Made by a program: the position numbers and the translations under genes
Part shown: positions 46,520-58,581 of the stretch, in pieces
Layout: the number at the start of each line of letters is the position of its first letter
Position numbering within the stretch: position 1 is the stretch's first letter
NCBI GenBank assembly: GCA_002803225.1
Contig: NXFV01002038.1
Coordinates: forward strand, 46,459 to 110,458
DNA length: 64,000 nucleotides
Direction: 5' to 3'
Source: Gamarada debralockiae
Taxonomy: Eukaryota > Ascomycota > Leotiomycetes > Helotiales > Hyphodiscaceae
The notes under the pieces: model-generated
What the model was told of the DNA's origin: nothing
Database searches by the model: none
What the model saw: only the letters and a program-made list of their open reading frames with translations

Positions 46520-47018
46520 AAGGCATATGACAAGGATGGAAATGCAGCGAGTGTTATAGTTATGTCGTGCTCTTTCTAGCGTGTGGAGACTCATTACGAA
46601 GATTTCGCAAGTATTCGGATCACGTGTTCAACGCTGTTGTCTTGCTGTGCTGACTTCGACGCAACGACCAATTACGAACAAAAGTGTAGTATTCTTGGAG
46701 TCGATCAAGCTTGAAGTTCATGCCACGTGGGGTCTCTGGCACCATGGGTTGCTGCGATATTCGTCGCGTGATACGAAATCTCATTCCCAACGAAGCAGTT
46801 TTCTGCCTCCACACGCTTCTATGAAGGTCTGGATGTATTGAGCCAAAAGTCAGTGATGCATAGAAAAGCAAATGTTGAATACTCAGAGCTGAAGATATTA
46901 TTGTCACGCCACATGCCATATAATAACCAAGCTACGCCCCATCGGGAATGAGACAAGGTGTCCTGATGCCCTTGTACTACCAGAACCAAGATGTATCAAC
47001 ATTTCTAACCTACATTAA
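46520..47018. other. Intergenic region
   Basis: About 500 bp; the frame at 46581-46841 and its antisense partner carry no recognisable domain. Confidence 0.4.
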
Positions 47019-47654
47019 ATGCGAGATTATCAAAATCGTCTTGCAGATTTTTTTAAGCAATATTCTAAGTACTGGGCATTCTCGAAATACTTGAGAACTG
47101 CACGGACCAGTTTCGCTTCTCCAAACCCCGTATTATACATCCAGCCATATACGCAACCCCGGGATGCCACTTCATACGATCAACGGCTGAACGCAATGGG
47201 TAAACCGCCATGGCGAGATCGCGAAGTCCCTCGCAGACCTCCATGCTTAGACCTTTGGCACAGATCCTGCAGCTGTGCGCGTAATGTATCCGACGAAAGA
47301 TACGACTCGTTACGTAAGTATTCTTCCTCTCCAATCCCAGACCACTGCTAACTAGGCCAAACCTGTGCAGTCTTTGCAAAATCTTCTGTTTGGCTAACGA
47401 GCTTCAATCCAGATGGCTACGGATTCTGGACGGGACTCTTGGCAAACAATCCGCCAGATTATATGGCTGTAGAGATGGATTTCTTCGGAGTGAGTGGCGG
47501 GCTTAGTGCCAAAAGCTTGTCGGGCAGAGGAAGAGGGATGCAATCCATTTATTCGGGGAGATTGGAGTATGAATATGTGGTTGAGGATGAGAAGTTGCTA
47601 GGGAGGTTGGTTGAATCGGGGGATGTAACTCTTTCAGAAAGGAGGCAGGTTTGA
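47019..47654 (+). CDS. Hypothetical protein, two exons
   Basis: Exons 47019-47313 and 47371-47654 (57-nt intron, GTAAGT and GTGCAG) give about 192 aa. The joined product reads well through the splice: LWHRSCSCARNVSDERYDSL, then LFAKSSVWLTSFNPDGYGFW and MAVEMDFFGVSGGLSAKSLS. I do not recognise the family. There is no signal peptide or membrane segment. The start is uncertain: the first ATG gives a basic, Phe/Tyr-rich N-terminus, and Met-Gly at about residue 64 would also serve, so upstream exons are possible. Composition (Gly, Ser, acidic C-terminus) resembles a folded cytosolic protein rather than random sequence. Confidence 0.5.
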
Positions 47655-47831
47655 ACTAAGGGATGTGAAAAGGTGCATTTGGAGTGAGAAGAATGAATAT
47701 GGGCGTAAAAGGAATTTACGAGAAGAGAAAGTCATATGGACCTAAGTACATATTTAGAGAAGACCTCTTGAATCCTATCCGTCAGTATATGATTGCTGGA
47801 AAAGCTCACAATCCCTAAAGAAGAGTGGCCT

Positions 47832-48925
47832 TCAGAGACATTGAGAGTACCAAGCGTTGGAGTACGTGCAAGTTGATCCTGAAGCACATGTAGTGGAGCC
47901 GGAGTATCCGATACCTCCGCATTGTCCCCACCTGTCATTTTCAGTCAGTAATGTGATTTTACTCAGACATCGATGACTCAAGGTGAAAACAGGACTTAAA
48001 AAGGTATACATACTTCGCAACGGTTCCGCTGCCGGTAGTCGTCGATCCTCCAGCAGTCGTAGTCGTAGTTCCGCTACCAGATCCAGTTGAAGTTCCAGCT
48101 GCCGCCAATTGGGCATTCACGAAGGTAAGAGCAGCTTGGCCATATTCGGTTCCATAACCTTGATGAGTAGCCGCGTTATTTCCGTTGCAGCAGTATGGAT
48201 CGGAGGCATCACAGTAAGACTTGATCTTGCTGGCAGATGGGCATGAGAATCCTGCTGGGCGGGGAGCGAACTAAATTGTCCCATTAGGTCAAGCTCATGA
48301 GAAATTTGAAGGAAGGTCTGCGCAGGACTTACTCCTTGTGCGGTGCAGGTGCCGACATCGTATGAGAGACCGTAAATATAACGTGGGTCGCCCATGAAGA
48401 TAGCGGCCTTGATCATGTTGACCGCCGAAGCTTGGATTGGGATCGCAGTGCTTGAAAGGCCTTCATTGCTGTCGCCACCACCGCAGAATGCGTCGTCCAT
48501 GATTTGACCACCCTATATAATTATCAGTTCATGGCACTTATCACGTGAATAGGATGGGATGAAAATGGATTGCTTACCTGGGAGTATCCGACGAGGACAA
48601 GAAGAGTGCTGGGGCACTCGCTATTGAAAGAGTTCACCGCACTGGCGACAGCTTGAACACCCTGTATGACAGAGCTGGCATAGCTGACATCGCCACATGA
48701 TGCCTGTCCACCGCAAGCTGGGTAGTTGATAGCCTCGGAAGTCGCTCCCGAATGAGCGGCGAGAATCAAGTTGACGACTGTGCCTGAAGACCCATAACCT
48801 GCAGGGGCCGTTGTCTCGCGAGCACCGAAGACATGAATAGGTGGGCATTGTCGCTTCTCAAGCTGCTCGATTGGCGAGGCAAAAGCCTGCTCGAGAAGAA
48901 GAAGAATAGCGGATGTCAACAACAT
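47832..48925 (-). CDS. Secreted CE5 acetylxylan esterase/cutinase-type enzyme with C-terminal CBM1
   Basis: Serine esterase that removes acetyl groups from xylan (or cutin esters), targeted to cellulose. Exons 48925-48578, 48512-48333, 48270-48014 and 47931-47832 (introns 62-82 nt) give about 294 aa. A signal peptide ([15 protein letters not shown]) is followed by an EKR site at residues 23-25, likely Kex2 processing. The catalytic Ser is in GYSQGG (Ser115), whose codons are split from the next exon; Asp lies in SDPYCCNG and His in THQGYG, the usual CE5 order. Cysteine pairs ([25 protein letters not shown]) fit acetylxylan esterases better than cutinases. A Gly/Thr/Ser linker leads to the CBM1 ([23 protein letters not shown]) made by the last exon. 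Confidence 0.93.
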
Positions 48926-50759
48926 TTTGATGTGAAGAGAGCACACTTGGATGTTGAATGGTCAAGATGCGTCCAGTGAGTATCATAAATGTCCAAAGAA
49001 GTAGAATGATGTGAAGAATGCAACCTACAAGAAAAACAGAAAAAAAGAATTGTCTGGTCCTTCAACCCCTATCTATAGGAGAAAGGAGGAAAGGAGATTT
49101 CCTTTGACTTCGTCACCTCCACAGAAATCCTACCACAATTAGTAAGGCTACACCCTTCAAGGAGAGGTTGATTTAGCCGCAAGAAGATAATAGCCGACAG
49201 AGAAGCTCAGAAACTTATTCTACTTATTGTCCAATATCAGATCAAGATATTCAGTGAACAGTGGTGGTAGGTTGTCAGTGCTCGTGAAACGAATTTATTG
49301 CCGGGTGGCACTTGAAATCTGGTACAGAGCTCAAAATAATATAATTCATAGAACGCCTATAGCAGATTGACCAAACAAAATTCAATGTTTAGATCATCCG
49401 CTCATAAAGAAAACCTTACGCAAGGCATTGTAGTGGATAAAGAGGATAATGTCGAATCAGGTCAGTTCACGGAATGCGGGGTTTTGCCACCCCGCATTAC
49501 TAGGTGTCATATGAAACCTGGGTTTTCCAGTCGCGTGGAGTGCTAGGATGCTTGAGGCACTCGGTAGTGAGAATTAAAGTCGAGGCTGAAATGCGGATAA
49601 ATGCATATTGCCGAATATGGTTCAGGTACGAGAACACTTCTCGTGAATCTAAAGCAGTATGCACCCCGCAATACGATCGGCCTGATGTTTTGGCCCAGAT
49701 CATTCCTTTCGTCCATTACGCATTTTGCCATTGCCTTGGTCAATATCCGGATAATTGGCTGGGTTGACGAACTCATATTCTCGCCCGATCTGGAGTTCTT
49801 CAAGAATGTGGCGACTGGCGAGGGTCTGATATATAAATCAATTGACGTTTGAAACTTTGGATGCCTCAGAATTTTGGTGGACATCCCCTCCGTGCGAGAA
49901 GATGCACTCTGCGATATCTTCATGACTGTCTTGCCCACAGCCAAACTAATAAAATTGTCTGAGCAGTCCCCATAGTAAAGTCACTTGACTGTCATTTGTC
50001 ATCAGTCGCTGGACTAACAACGTGTAACGGCGCGGGCTCGATGCTTCCAAATGTAGACACAGTGGAATTTTCCCCATCATCGTTCTTATACAACTTATTT
50101 CGGGTTCATTGACATGTTTCGTGGGCGAACACTCATCATGACAACGATATTGATTGCCTCTTGCAACTTCTTTTGCAAAGAAACTTTCTTCGGTGGAAAT
50201 ATCAAGGTCGACAAGTTTCGCGGAGCAACTCAAGGCATAAAGTACTAAAAGGTGTTTATTATTGGCTGCAACACTATTTTCGCGTCGTGTCGTGGCAGAA
50301 TCTTGGGGGTGTGTGTTTATTGTAGTTTACGACTGGCTTACCTTAGTCATGGGTGTTAATCATGAAGGCGAGGAGCTCCCGTCGCTGCACCAATTCGTGA
50401 TGGGGGGGTTTTTTTGGGGCCCCGCCCGGGGGGGGAACACCTCGAGCATCCAATGGTCAATTAGCTACACGAATTCCACCAGTACCGGGCCTGAAAGCGT
50501 GCAAGTACATATCGTGTGACTGACCAACGAATCTCCAATGTCAAACTTAAACATGTTTCTCCATGTTGGTGATCACAGGGCTCTTGGCCTGAGGGATACA
50601 GAATTTTGGAACATAATTCTAAAAAGTTCTTTCATGATGTCTCTTTCTGTCTTCCTTTCCTCCCTTAACCCATCTTTCAGTCAAGTTTTCAATTTCTTCC
50701 TTCACTAGGACTCTCAGAGTCACCAAAGTCTTTATCGTAGAGTTCTCGACTTTCGCAAA
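48926..50759. other. Intergenic region with no supported gene
   Basis: About 1.8 kb. Frames at 49543-49944 and 49946-50233 (minus) are the longest but lack domains. A block of consecutive G, T, G, C and G homopolymers lies at about 50402-50437 and looks artificial. Confidence 0.45.
50402..50437. other. Homopolymer block
   Basis: Runs of 7 G, 7 T, 4 G, 4 C, then GCCC and 8 G follow each other directly. Such a string is unlike the surrounding DNA and may reflect an assembly or base-calling problem. Confidence 0.5.
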
Positions 50760-51766
50760 ATGCATCGTTTTCTTGGCCTCCTTGTGTTCGGGGCTGCTGA
50801 GTGCGATTCCGGAGTGTGCAGTGCGTATTTCCTCCCCAAATGATGTTTTCTTGGCTCGCGTCCTTCTAGCAATCATGTTTCTCTGAAGCCGTCGACTATG
50901 CTGGTTACGTGGCCGTCGACGGGACGATGGATCCAATATGCGCATGCACCTCCTACTCACTGGAGAATGATCTCGGGGGCCACGACACCGGCGTTGGGTA
51001 TGGGTGGTGGTTATGCGAGGACAACAACAGCTGTAGTGAGAAGGAATTAGATCAGTATTGGACTGCTTTGAATGACCTTTGCTACGATGTGGAAGCTGAT
51101 GGGCCAAAATTCACTTGCAGAGTCATCCCCGGTGACCCTGTCCCTGCTATGGCTTCCTTCATACTGACGGGCTACTACACCTTCACGATGGAACGTGATT
51201 TCAGCACCACGTGTTGGATACAGCGCCAGTATATCCTTCAGTCACTACCACGATGACCACGTTTCCCGTCTATACGAGCAAGGTCGTCACGCAAACTTTC
51301 GTACACGCCACTTCAATGTAAGTCGAGATTCTTCCTTGATCCCAAACCCGAGACTGACAAATTACAGATACGCATCCACATACGAGCCGTATTTAGCAGT
51401 CTCCCGCACTACCGTTACCGTCGGCGAAAATTTACAAAAAGCGTATCCTACGTTCATTGATTCATATCCAACGTCCGCGACAGAGAATCTCTGGCGCAAA
51501 ATCACCGCTGCTGCCGCGTTGCTTCGACATCAGCTGCCCCTTCCGCTGTCTCCCCAAATTTCGTCATTCAGCCAGTCAACGCCCTAGAGTTCAGGTAGAC
51601 GAGCGAGGAACAAAAAACTACGACCGCAGTTAGTGGCCTCAATGGTGCCTCGAGGGAGGCGACAACATCTTCCTCTTCAACCTCGACGGCAGCGGTGGAT
51701 AGTTTGGGGAGTGGCCTCGGTGTTGTAGGTGGTGTTGTGATGGCCGTGCTAGGTATGCTTATATGA
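50760..51766 (+). pseudogene. Broken GPI-anchored Cys-rich (CFEM-like) secreted protein
   Basis: Open pieces in several frames build one recognisable layout. A possible signal start (MHRFLGLLVFGAAE) is followed by a probable short intron, then a Cys-rich domain (CFSEAVDYAGYVAVDG, ICACTSYSLEN, WWLCEDNNSCSEKELD, ALNDLCYDV) with CFEM-like cysteine order. The frame then shifts (near 51210) into a Ser/Thr-rich stalk (VYPSVTTTMTTFPVY, an intron, VASTSAAPSAVSPNFV), is stopped by TAG at 51596-51598, and finally shows a typical GPI signal: small Ser/Thr residues then VVGGVVMAVLGMLI and TGA. At least two frame changes and one in-frame stop make this a pseudogene. In life it would have been a cell-wall or membrane surface protein. 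CFEM membership is tentative. Confidence 0.6.
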
Positions 51767-54394
51767 TACAGAGAGATTTATATATTACTCGAAAATAATG
51801 TAATAAGTTGATCTTCGAGATTGCAATTCCCAAGTACGTGGTGAGCTTTGCGCAGCTGGAGCAGCGTTCGTGCTTCCTGATCTCTTCCCTCTTCCAGACC
51901 ATCCACCCCACCCAATTTCATATGCATAGTACCCTCCCAACTCTTGGTAATTGAAACGTTCTCGTTCTAGAATGACACTAACTCCCCATGTAGGCGGCAG
52001 TGATCAGGTCACGCGTCCGTTCGATGAATATGCCGCTCCTTCTCAAGTAACATCGGGATATTTTGACTGAGTAGTGGAAGTCAAATTCGCTACATATTCG
52101 TTCCAGACTTTGGCGTCCTGAAATACATCTTGCCTCGCTATTACGCCGTTGTTTAAGACGAGGGGTGGTTGCTGACATCGGGAGGTTGTTGAGGAGGAAG
52201 TTGCAAGCACCGATCTTGTACAATTGCTTAGCTGTTAGAGAGAGATGTGAATGGATGGGGCATGCAAACCTCATTTACGAGATTTGAATAGTCATCGAAG
52301 ATCTTTGAAATGGGAATGGTGAGCGTCTTGTTCCCAGCAAACGAATATAGAATGTCATTCTCGGGAAATGCAAGGAGTACGAAGAGTCTGCTGTCCGAGT
52401 GTTTCTTCCTAGGGCGAAAAGGGTTCGCCGTACTGGCAGAAACCCAATCTCGACCTGTGTCTTGATGGTTGGAGGCATGATGAGAAGGCTGTCTCTAGCC
52501 ATCTGTTGTTGCTCCAGGAAAGGCGAAGTTAATACTGTGTATTACACTTTGGTTGAAAGTTGTTGTAATTATGTTAACCCCGTTTGGTCCATTGGATGAG
52601 TGAAAGCCCCTGAGTTTGGTGAGAAAGTCTTGTCTGTTAAAGTGCGGGCATGGGAATGACTTACGGATATGGCTGGCTGGTTGCGTCATAAGTGGCTGCA
52701 CTTTCTTTCGTCAGCTTCTTATTGAAGATATAGGAAAGGCAGATCAACAAGGTAAACAAGTTTTCGACGCTGGAAATCCGAGCCAATGACTCCCATTCTT
52801 CCTCGAAATAGGTTGACTTGGTTGAGGAAGAGAGGCAGCAGGACTCAATAGTGCAAAAGCAACAAAGCTGGCTCACTTGAGAAAAATCACGTTGTACGAG
52901 AGGAGCTGGGAAGTTCGAACATGAAGATTGAGATGCTGGTAATCGACCAGCCACGAAACCTATATATATATTATTTCCATCTTGCCACGTCTGCGAAAGT
53001 GAGTTGCTACCCCACCAAGACCGAGGCATGAAGGGTAGAGAGAGGGTCACAAAATGCGAGCTGATAAGGTTCAGAAGAAAAATTCATACGGATAGACGCA
53101 ACAATAGATGCCATGCCATTTAAAATCTCTGAGATAACCCTGTCGGTCATGAATACGGATGCGGCGCCACACTGAACGAGTTGCAAGTGATGGACAAGTC
53201 TCTATATTGCCTTCGTCCCGTGGAATTAAGACTATCTCCTCCACAATCGTTGAAATGACACCATCTGAGAGTATAAAAAGCTGTGGGGTCGATCTCGAAG
53301 TCAAGAATAGGTAATGTAGATCTCATTCGGCAACGCTGGTGCGAGAAATTAGGGGGAACTCGCTAAAGTTACAGGTTAATCTCCTAGCGCAGTGGCGTTG
53401 AATTGAAGTTGTGCCATCACTAACATTTCTTTTTTAATATCGAAGATGCATAGATTGATAATCGAAAGACCAACGCGTGATAAGTGTATTTCGTATTTTA
53501 AATATAACCCCCATTGATCATACTTTGTTCTTTAGTTCAACTTTCTGCATTAAGTTGTTTTCAGCAATGTTTTCGGCGCGCTTTTCGTCCGCTGTAGAAG
53601 CAACTTTCTTCGTTCCGACACCCTCTTGTTCTTTTCTTCTTCTCTCGCCCTAAGATGACTGCTCTAAGCCTTGTTTCTAGCGATACAACACTGGCTCTCA
53701 CATTGGTGGAGCCCCTCGCCATGACCGAGGCTCCTGGTACGGTGTGCGAGCTGAGAAACTGTCCCCTGTCGGTCGGTTTGCATTGTTCGTAACTTCAACG
53801 CCACAAGGCTTTGAACGGCTGCTCCTGCACACTTCCCTCCTTCAAGTTCGAGGCGGGGTATGGGGGAGCGGGGTACAATTCTTGTAAGAACCTTGCTTCT
53901 TCGCAATATGCATCCATCTTTCAGTCGTCACTGCCAATGATGCAGCATTTCGGGCCCTGTTGTCGTTCCCGGAACGAGTTCGTGCTCGGTACGAGCTGAT
54001 ACGAGACGAATGTCGATCTATGCTACTCAATTTAACCAAACCATTCATCTCAAGATCCTTTTTTCAAGAACGTTACAGTAAACTTGTCTTCAAATCAGTC
54101 CGGATCAAGTGACTATCGGTCAGGCCAAGGACAGCCTCGCCGTCAGCTCGCTTCGGCAAAATGCCCACTTTGAGTAAAAATTGTTCGCACATGAAGCGCG
54201 ATGCCTACTGGGCTGGTGACGGGGTCTTGTTTCTTTGATCTCGCAAAAATTTTCTTTAATGAGTCAAGGGCGCAAGGCTGGCTGTCAAGTCTTGTACGGA
54301 ATTGGTAGGCTGTGGCGTGTCTTCACCACAGGAAAAAATGGCGTCCTTCCCCATACATGCAACCCCTGCCTCGAGGTTGTGCTTCAGTTATCAT
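51767..54394. other. Region with scattered open fragments, no supported gene
   Basis: About 2.6 kb. Minus-strand pieces between 53304 and 51978 include protein-like runs (FVLLAFPENDILYSFAGNKT; EEEWESLARISSVENLF) with possible splice sites, but I cannot join them and know no matching family. A plus frame starting at 53655 (MTALSLVSSDTTLALTL) is short. The stretch may hold one more decayed gene on the minus strand. Confidence 0.35.
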
Positions 54395-57349
54395 GTTTCT
54401 AGGAGCAATAACGTTTATTTTCTGACTCTGCTGCCAGTTGTGGGAGCCCTTCCATCCGTGTTGACTTTGGACGGCCCTGGTTGGACTTTGAAGAACCCCT
54501 CTAAAAATATATCCGCTCCTGCGGTAGTCCCAGACTCTGTGCATCTGGATTTAGAACGTGCTCATGTTATTGGGAATCTATACTATGGTGAGTTCTGTCA
54601 AGTCGTCTCATGGTTGAATTGGAGCTCATTAGCTGTCGCCGGCCATGGGTCTGAATGAGGTAAATTTGGCCCCCCCCCCCGGCGTGACTGTAAGTCAAAT
54701 GCAAGAATCGACGAATGAATGCATATCAACTAGTCCATCGTAGAAGCACCGGCAAGTCACTCTCGACATCCTTGGTATTCGATGGCCTCGATAGCTTTGC
54801 GGCGAGTCGATTCTGCGGCCAGACCGTCAGTACAACAGCCAATCAATTCCGGCAATACACTTTCGACATCACTTCAGCAGTTCAGAGCTGCAACGGTTCT
54901 TCCGGTCTTGATATTGAGTCTGAGCCCGCAACTGTTGCCGCTGTCAACGACGCTCGGAGTGGGTCGTGCCACACTGCATTGGTATCAACTACGAGTTCCC
55001 AGACGTTCAATGCATTCGCAAACAACAATGCGATTTCGGCTGGGACTAGGTGCTGGCTTTTAGCCCCGCCGGAATTCGGAATCTGTGTGTGGACGGTACA
55101 AATTGCCAAAGAGCGAGGTCTATGACCAAAACTCTATGGCAGCCATTTATTGGCTGGGGCATATGAATAACCTCCCGCCAGATAGACGCAGTCCTGGGTG
55201 GTCAACGTTAGCGTTGATTATATTGATCAGCTTCCTAGTGGCACATCGGTACAGCTGCAAATATCTGCAATGGACATTCAACCATCTCAAACCAGCGATT
55301 CTCAGACGTCACAATTACAGGAAATGACACATCTGGAAGAATCACTGGAAATATGTTAGTGATCGAGCAAGTCGAATCGTGGTGGCCTGCGGGTTATGAC
55401 GATCAAACGCTCCACAACATGAATAACTAAATCAAGGATCCCCAGAACACCACCATTGCCAGCGTGGATAAGAGAACAGGTTTCCGACCGGTGGTTCTTG
55501 ACTAAACTCCCATATCGGATTCTGAAATTGCTCCTGGCGTCGCTCCTGGGATCAAATGGAACTTTGAAATCAACAGTCACAAGACCTATTGCAAGGGAAG
55601 CAACGTTCTTCCGCCTGATGCGTTCTGGCCTCGAGTAACAGAAGAACGGATGCAAATGCTGTTTAAATCAGCTGTGGATAGTGTGAGCATTTCGGATATG
55701 TTGTGAGAAGACGCACTAGCCCAGGACAGAACTAAAACATGCTTCGAGTGTGGGAGGCGGATTTTATCTGCCAGATCTGGCATACGATCTAGCGGATGAG
55801 ATGGGTTTCATGATTTGGGCTGACTTCCGTAAGTTGATCTTCAAGATCCTGAATGAATTAAACGACATGTCTAAATTTCGACAGAATTCTCGGATGCTCT
55901 CTCCCCAATCGATTCAGCATTCCTCGCCAATGTCCGAGCCGAAGCTGAATACCAAGTTCGTCAGGCCAATCACCATCCCTCGATGGCAGTTTGGGTTGGC
56001 AACAACGAAATTGAGCTCGGCTTGCAGCTCATTGACCAAGTCGCCGCACCCTCTACGACCTCGTCAAAGCTCAATACGAGACTCTCTTCCTCGACGTTCT
56101 TCTCAAAGCAGTCTTCGACAAGATCCGCTCCTTAAGCTACTCACCCAGTAACATCACAAACGGGTACCTCAGCCTCAGGTTCTTCTCTCCAACGCCGATC
56201 GTCGAGCGATACTTCCAACATAAAACCTGGGACCATCTCCGGAAACGCAGATTACTACCACTACAACGCCTCCCAAGCATTCAACACATCCGCCTACCCC
56301 ATCGGTCGTTTCGCCCCGGAATTTGGCTTCACTCCATGCCATCGCTCCAAACCTGGCAACAAGTCGTCCCTCCATCAGATCTGTATCTCAACTCCTCCAC
56401 CGTTCTCCTCTACAACTATCAGTATGTAACGGATACCTCCACGCTACTCACAGCAGATTATAGCAACCAAAAATTTCATCCGTTGGCGGCATGGCGCTGA
56501 TGACCATTACAGCTGAAATGTATTACACTGTTCCTCCCAAAAAGAACTCATCAATCGCGAACTTCACAAGCTGGATCTACACCACACAAGCCTTCCAAGC
56601 CGAATTCTTCCAAAGCCAAATCACTTTTTATCGGATCGGAAGTGTGAGTCCGGAGCGTAGTATGGGTGCGTTGTACTAGATGCTCAACGATATTTGGCAG
56701 GCGACGTCCTGAGCGGGTCTCGGATATGATGGACGATGGAAGGTGTTACATTATACTATCAACGATGTTTACGAGTCTGTGATTGTTTCGCCGCAGTATA
56801 ACTATACAACAGGTGACCTACAGGTTTGGACTGCTTCGGATCTGTGGAGTCTGGTCAAAGGAACGGCGAATATCACATGGCTTAATTGGAAAGGAAAGGC
56901 CTTGAGTTCGACGAGTAGTTGTTTGTATGTTGGGGCGATCAGTGCGACCAAGGTATTTGATATGAATACCAACAGCTTGGGATTCAACCTTTCGAGCGCG
57001 ATGGCTAAGTTTGAGCTTGAGGTCTGAGTTCGGACTCAGGAGGGCAGACGTATAGGCATGAGATTTGGTTCCATACCGTACCACTCGCAAACCAGAAGAT
57101 GGCGGATCCAAAGTTGAGCATGACTTATGGCAACTCAACGGAGAAGTCCGTGGTCATGGCTGAGGAGGGCGTTGCTTCTTGGACATTGCTGGATCATCTA
57201 GCCGGCGTGATATTAATTTTGAGAAAAACGGGTTCTGGCTGCTGCCTGGGCAAAAGAAGGGAGTTGGGTTCAAAGTGAAGACCGACAGCACTCGTGGTAA
57301 CTGGATAAAAGGCGTGACTGTGAGAAATTTATGGGACTACACTCAATAG
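54395..57349 (+). pseudogene. Decayed GH2 beta-mannosidase gene
   Basis: Segments in all three plus frames match beta-mannosidase in the correct order: LDGPGWTLKNPSKNISAPAV and HLDLERAHVIGNLYYG at the start; LVFDGLDSFAASRFCGQ and NQFRQYTFDI; KWNFEINSHKTYCKGSNVLP plus [44 protein letters not shown] with the acid/base Glu; RFAPEFGFT with the nucleophile Glu; YTTGDLQVWTASDLWSLVKG; and the end TVRNLWDYTQ before TAG at 57347. These pieces are separated by numerous stops and frame changes, and the domain linking LYYG to LVFDGL is largely lost next to a poly-C run. The enzyme, when intact, hydrolyses beta-1,4-mannosides after export. No functional product is expected. Confidence 0.85.
54667..54679. 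other. Poly-C run inside the mannosidase relic
   Basis: A run of ten or more C followed by GG lies exactly where the N-terminal mannosidase sequence becomes unreadable. It may be a true decay feature or an assembly artefact. Confidence 0.4.
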
Positions 57350-57419
57350 GTTCTTGCTATACTTTACAGCTAAAGGCTGTGTTCAGGTGCGATGGTCGCC
57401 CAGTTTAGCGGTTTAGTCA

Positions 57420-57660
57420 TTGTTTTATACAATGATCATCCCAACCTAGATTATAAAAATCTAAATTTATATCTATAATTATATAAAGCTAAACTGAGCT
57501 TTACTTATTAAAATAACTAAGTACAATAATTTAAATCTACTTATAATAATATAATAAAACTTAGTAATATTATTATAAGTTTTATTTAATATATTACTAA
57601 TTATTTAATATGTTACTAATTATTTAATATGTTACTAATTATTTAATAGGGGAACGTCCT
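57420..57660. repeat. AT-rich island with 19-bp direct repeats
   Basis: About 240 bp of almost pure A/T. It ends with about 3.5 copies of a 19-bp unit, tatttaatatgttactaat, at 57583-57648 (first copy differs by one base). Probably RIP-altered repeat DNA. No coding capacity. Confidence 0.7.
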
Positions 57661-58581
57661 AAGGAGAACGGAGGAGGGTACCCTAATTGTTCTCCTTTTA
57701 AGTACTTGTACGAGGTGTTCCCTATGAGTCTTTAGTAGCATTTGTGCTTCTAGAGAGCTGAGCTTGAGACTGAGGGCGGAGCTGCGATTGCAACTCTAGA
57801 ATAGACGCCAGCAACCCTACAACAAGCGCACAGAATCACCCTTCGATTGAAACGACTACTTGTGTTAGGAGCGAGACTACGACTGAGGCCGTTTAGTGAA
57901 TTATGGCCTGGCACGATAGTTTGACAGAGCCTCTAGGATAGCAGTATAGAGTTTTAACCCGATTTCGAAACCGAACACATACACGAGGGCCGACACACAT
58001 ATCGCATACAAAAATTACTTGTCTAGTTTCGCGGCATAAACACACGATAAATATATATTCATTGCTGATACGACACATATACTAACCGTATATGTAGATG
58101 AAGGTTGGGTCTGGAGGAAAGTCGCACTTGTGGGAAGGGCTGTGTAAGAGCAGAGAGAAGGTTATAGGTGTAGGAGGGTTGTGAGGTGTAAGAGAGGGGA
58201 GGGAATTGGGGGAAGCTAGAGTATTGCCTTGGTTATGCTTTGAGTCAAGCAGGATGCTGTTATGCTTACCTCCAGTGTTCGTCTAGGAATTAGAGGATAC
58301 CTGGGACTAGCAGTAGAGACCCCTAGGACTTCACTCTGTCTAGGAGTCTCACAAGTCAGTCAGTCTAAGTATCTCACAAATCTTGAAAAAAAAAAAAACC
58401 TTTCCATCAGTTATATATTAATTAGAAGGTAAGCATATAGTATTTAAATATCTCTAGAAATCTAAGGAAGGAAAACTGAAGCTCACATAGAGCACCAGAA
58501 CAGGGCCATTAAAGTTCAGTTAAATACAAAGATCAGTGAGCAAATCCTAATTCGGAAATCCAAATGACGATTTTCTTTCGT
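57661..58581. other. Spacer between the AT island and the acyltransferase gene
   Basis: About 920 bp, including a run of 12 A near 58385 and further AT-rich pieces near 58410-58460. No supported gene. Confidence 0.4.

Noticed and set aside
49543..50233. Two minus-strand frames of 133 and 95 codons
   Set aside because: No domains, no consistent splice sites, and codon content looks random.
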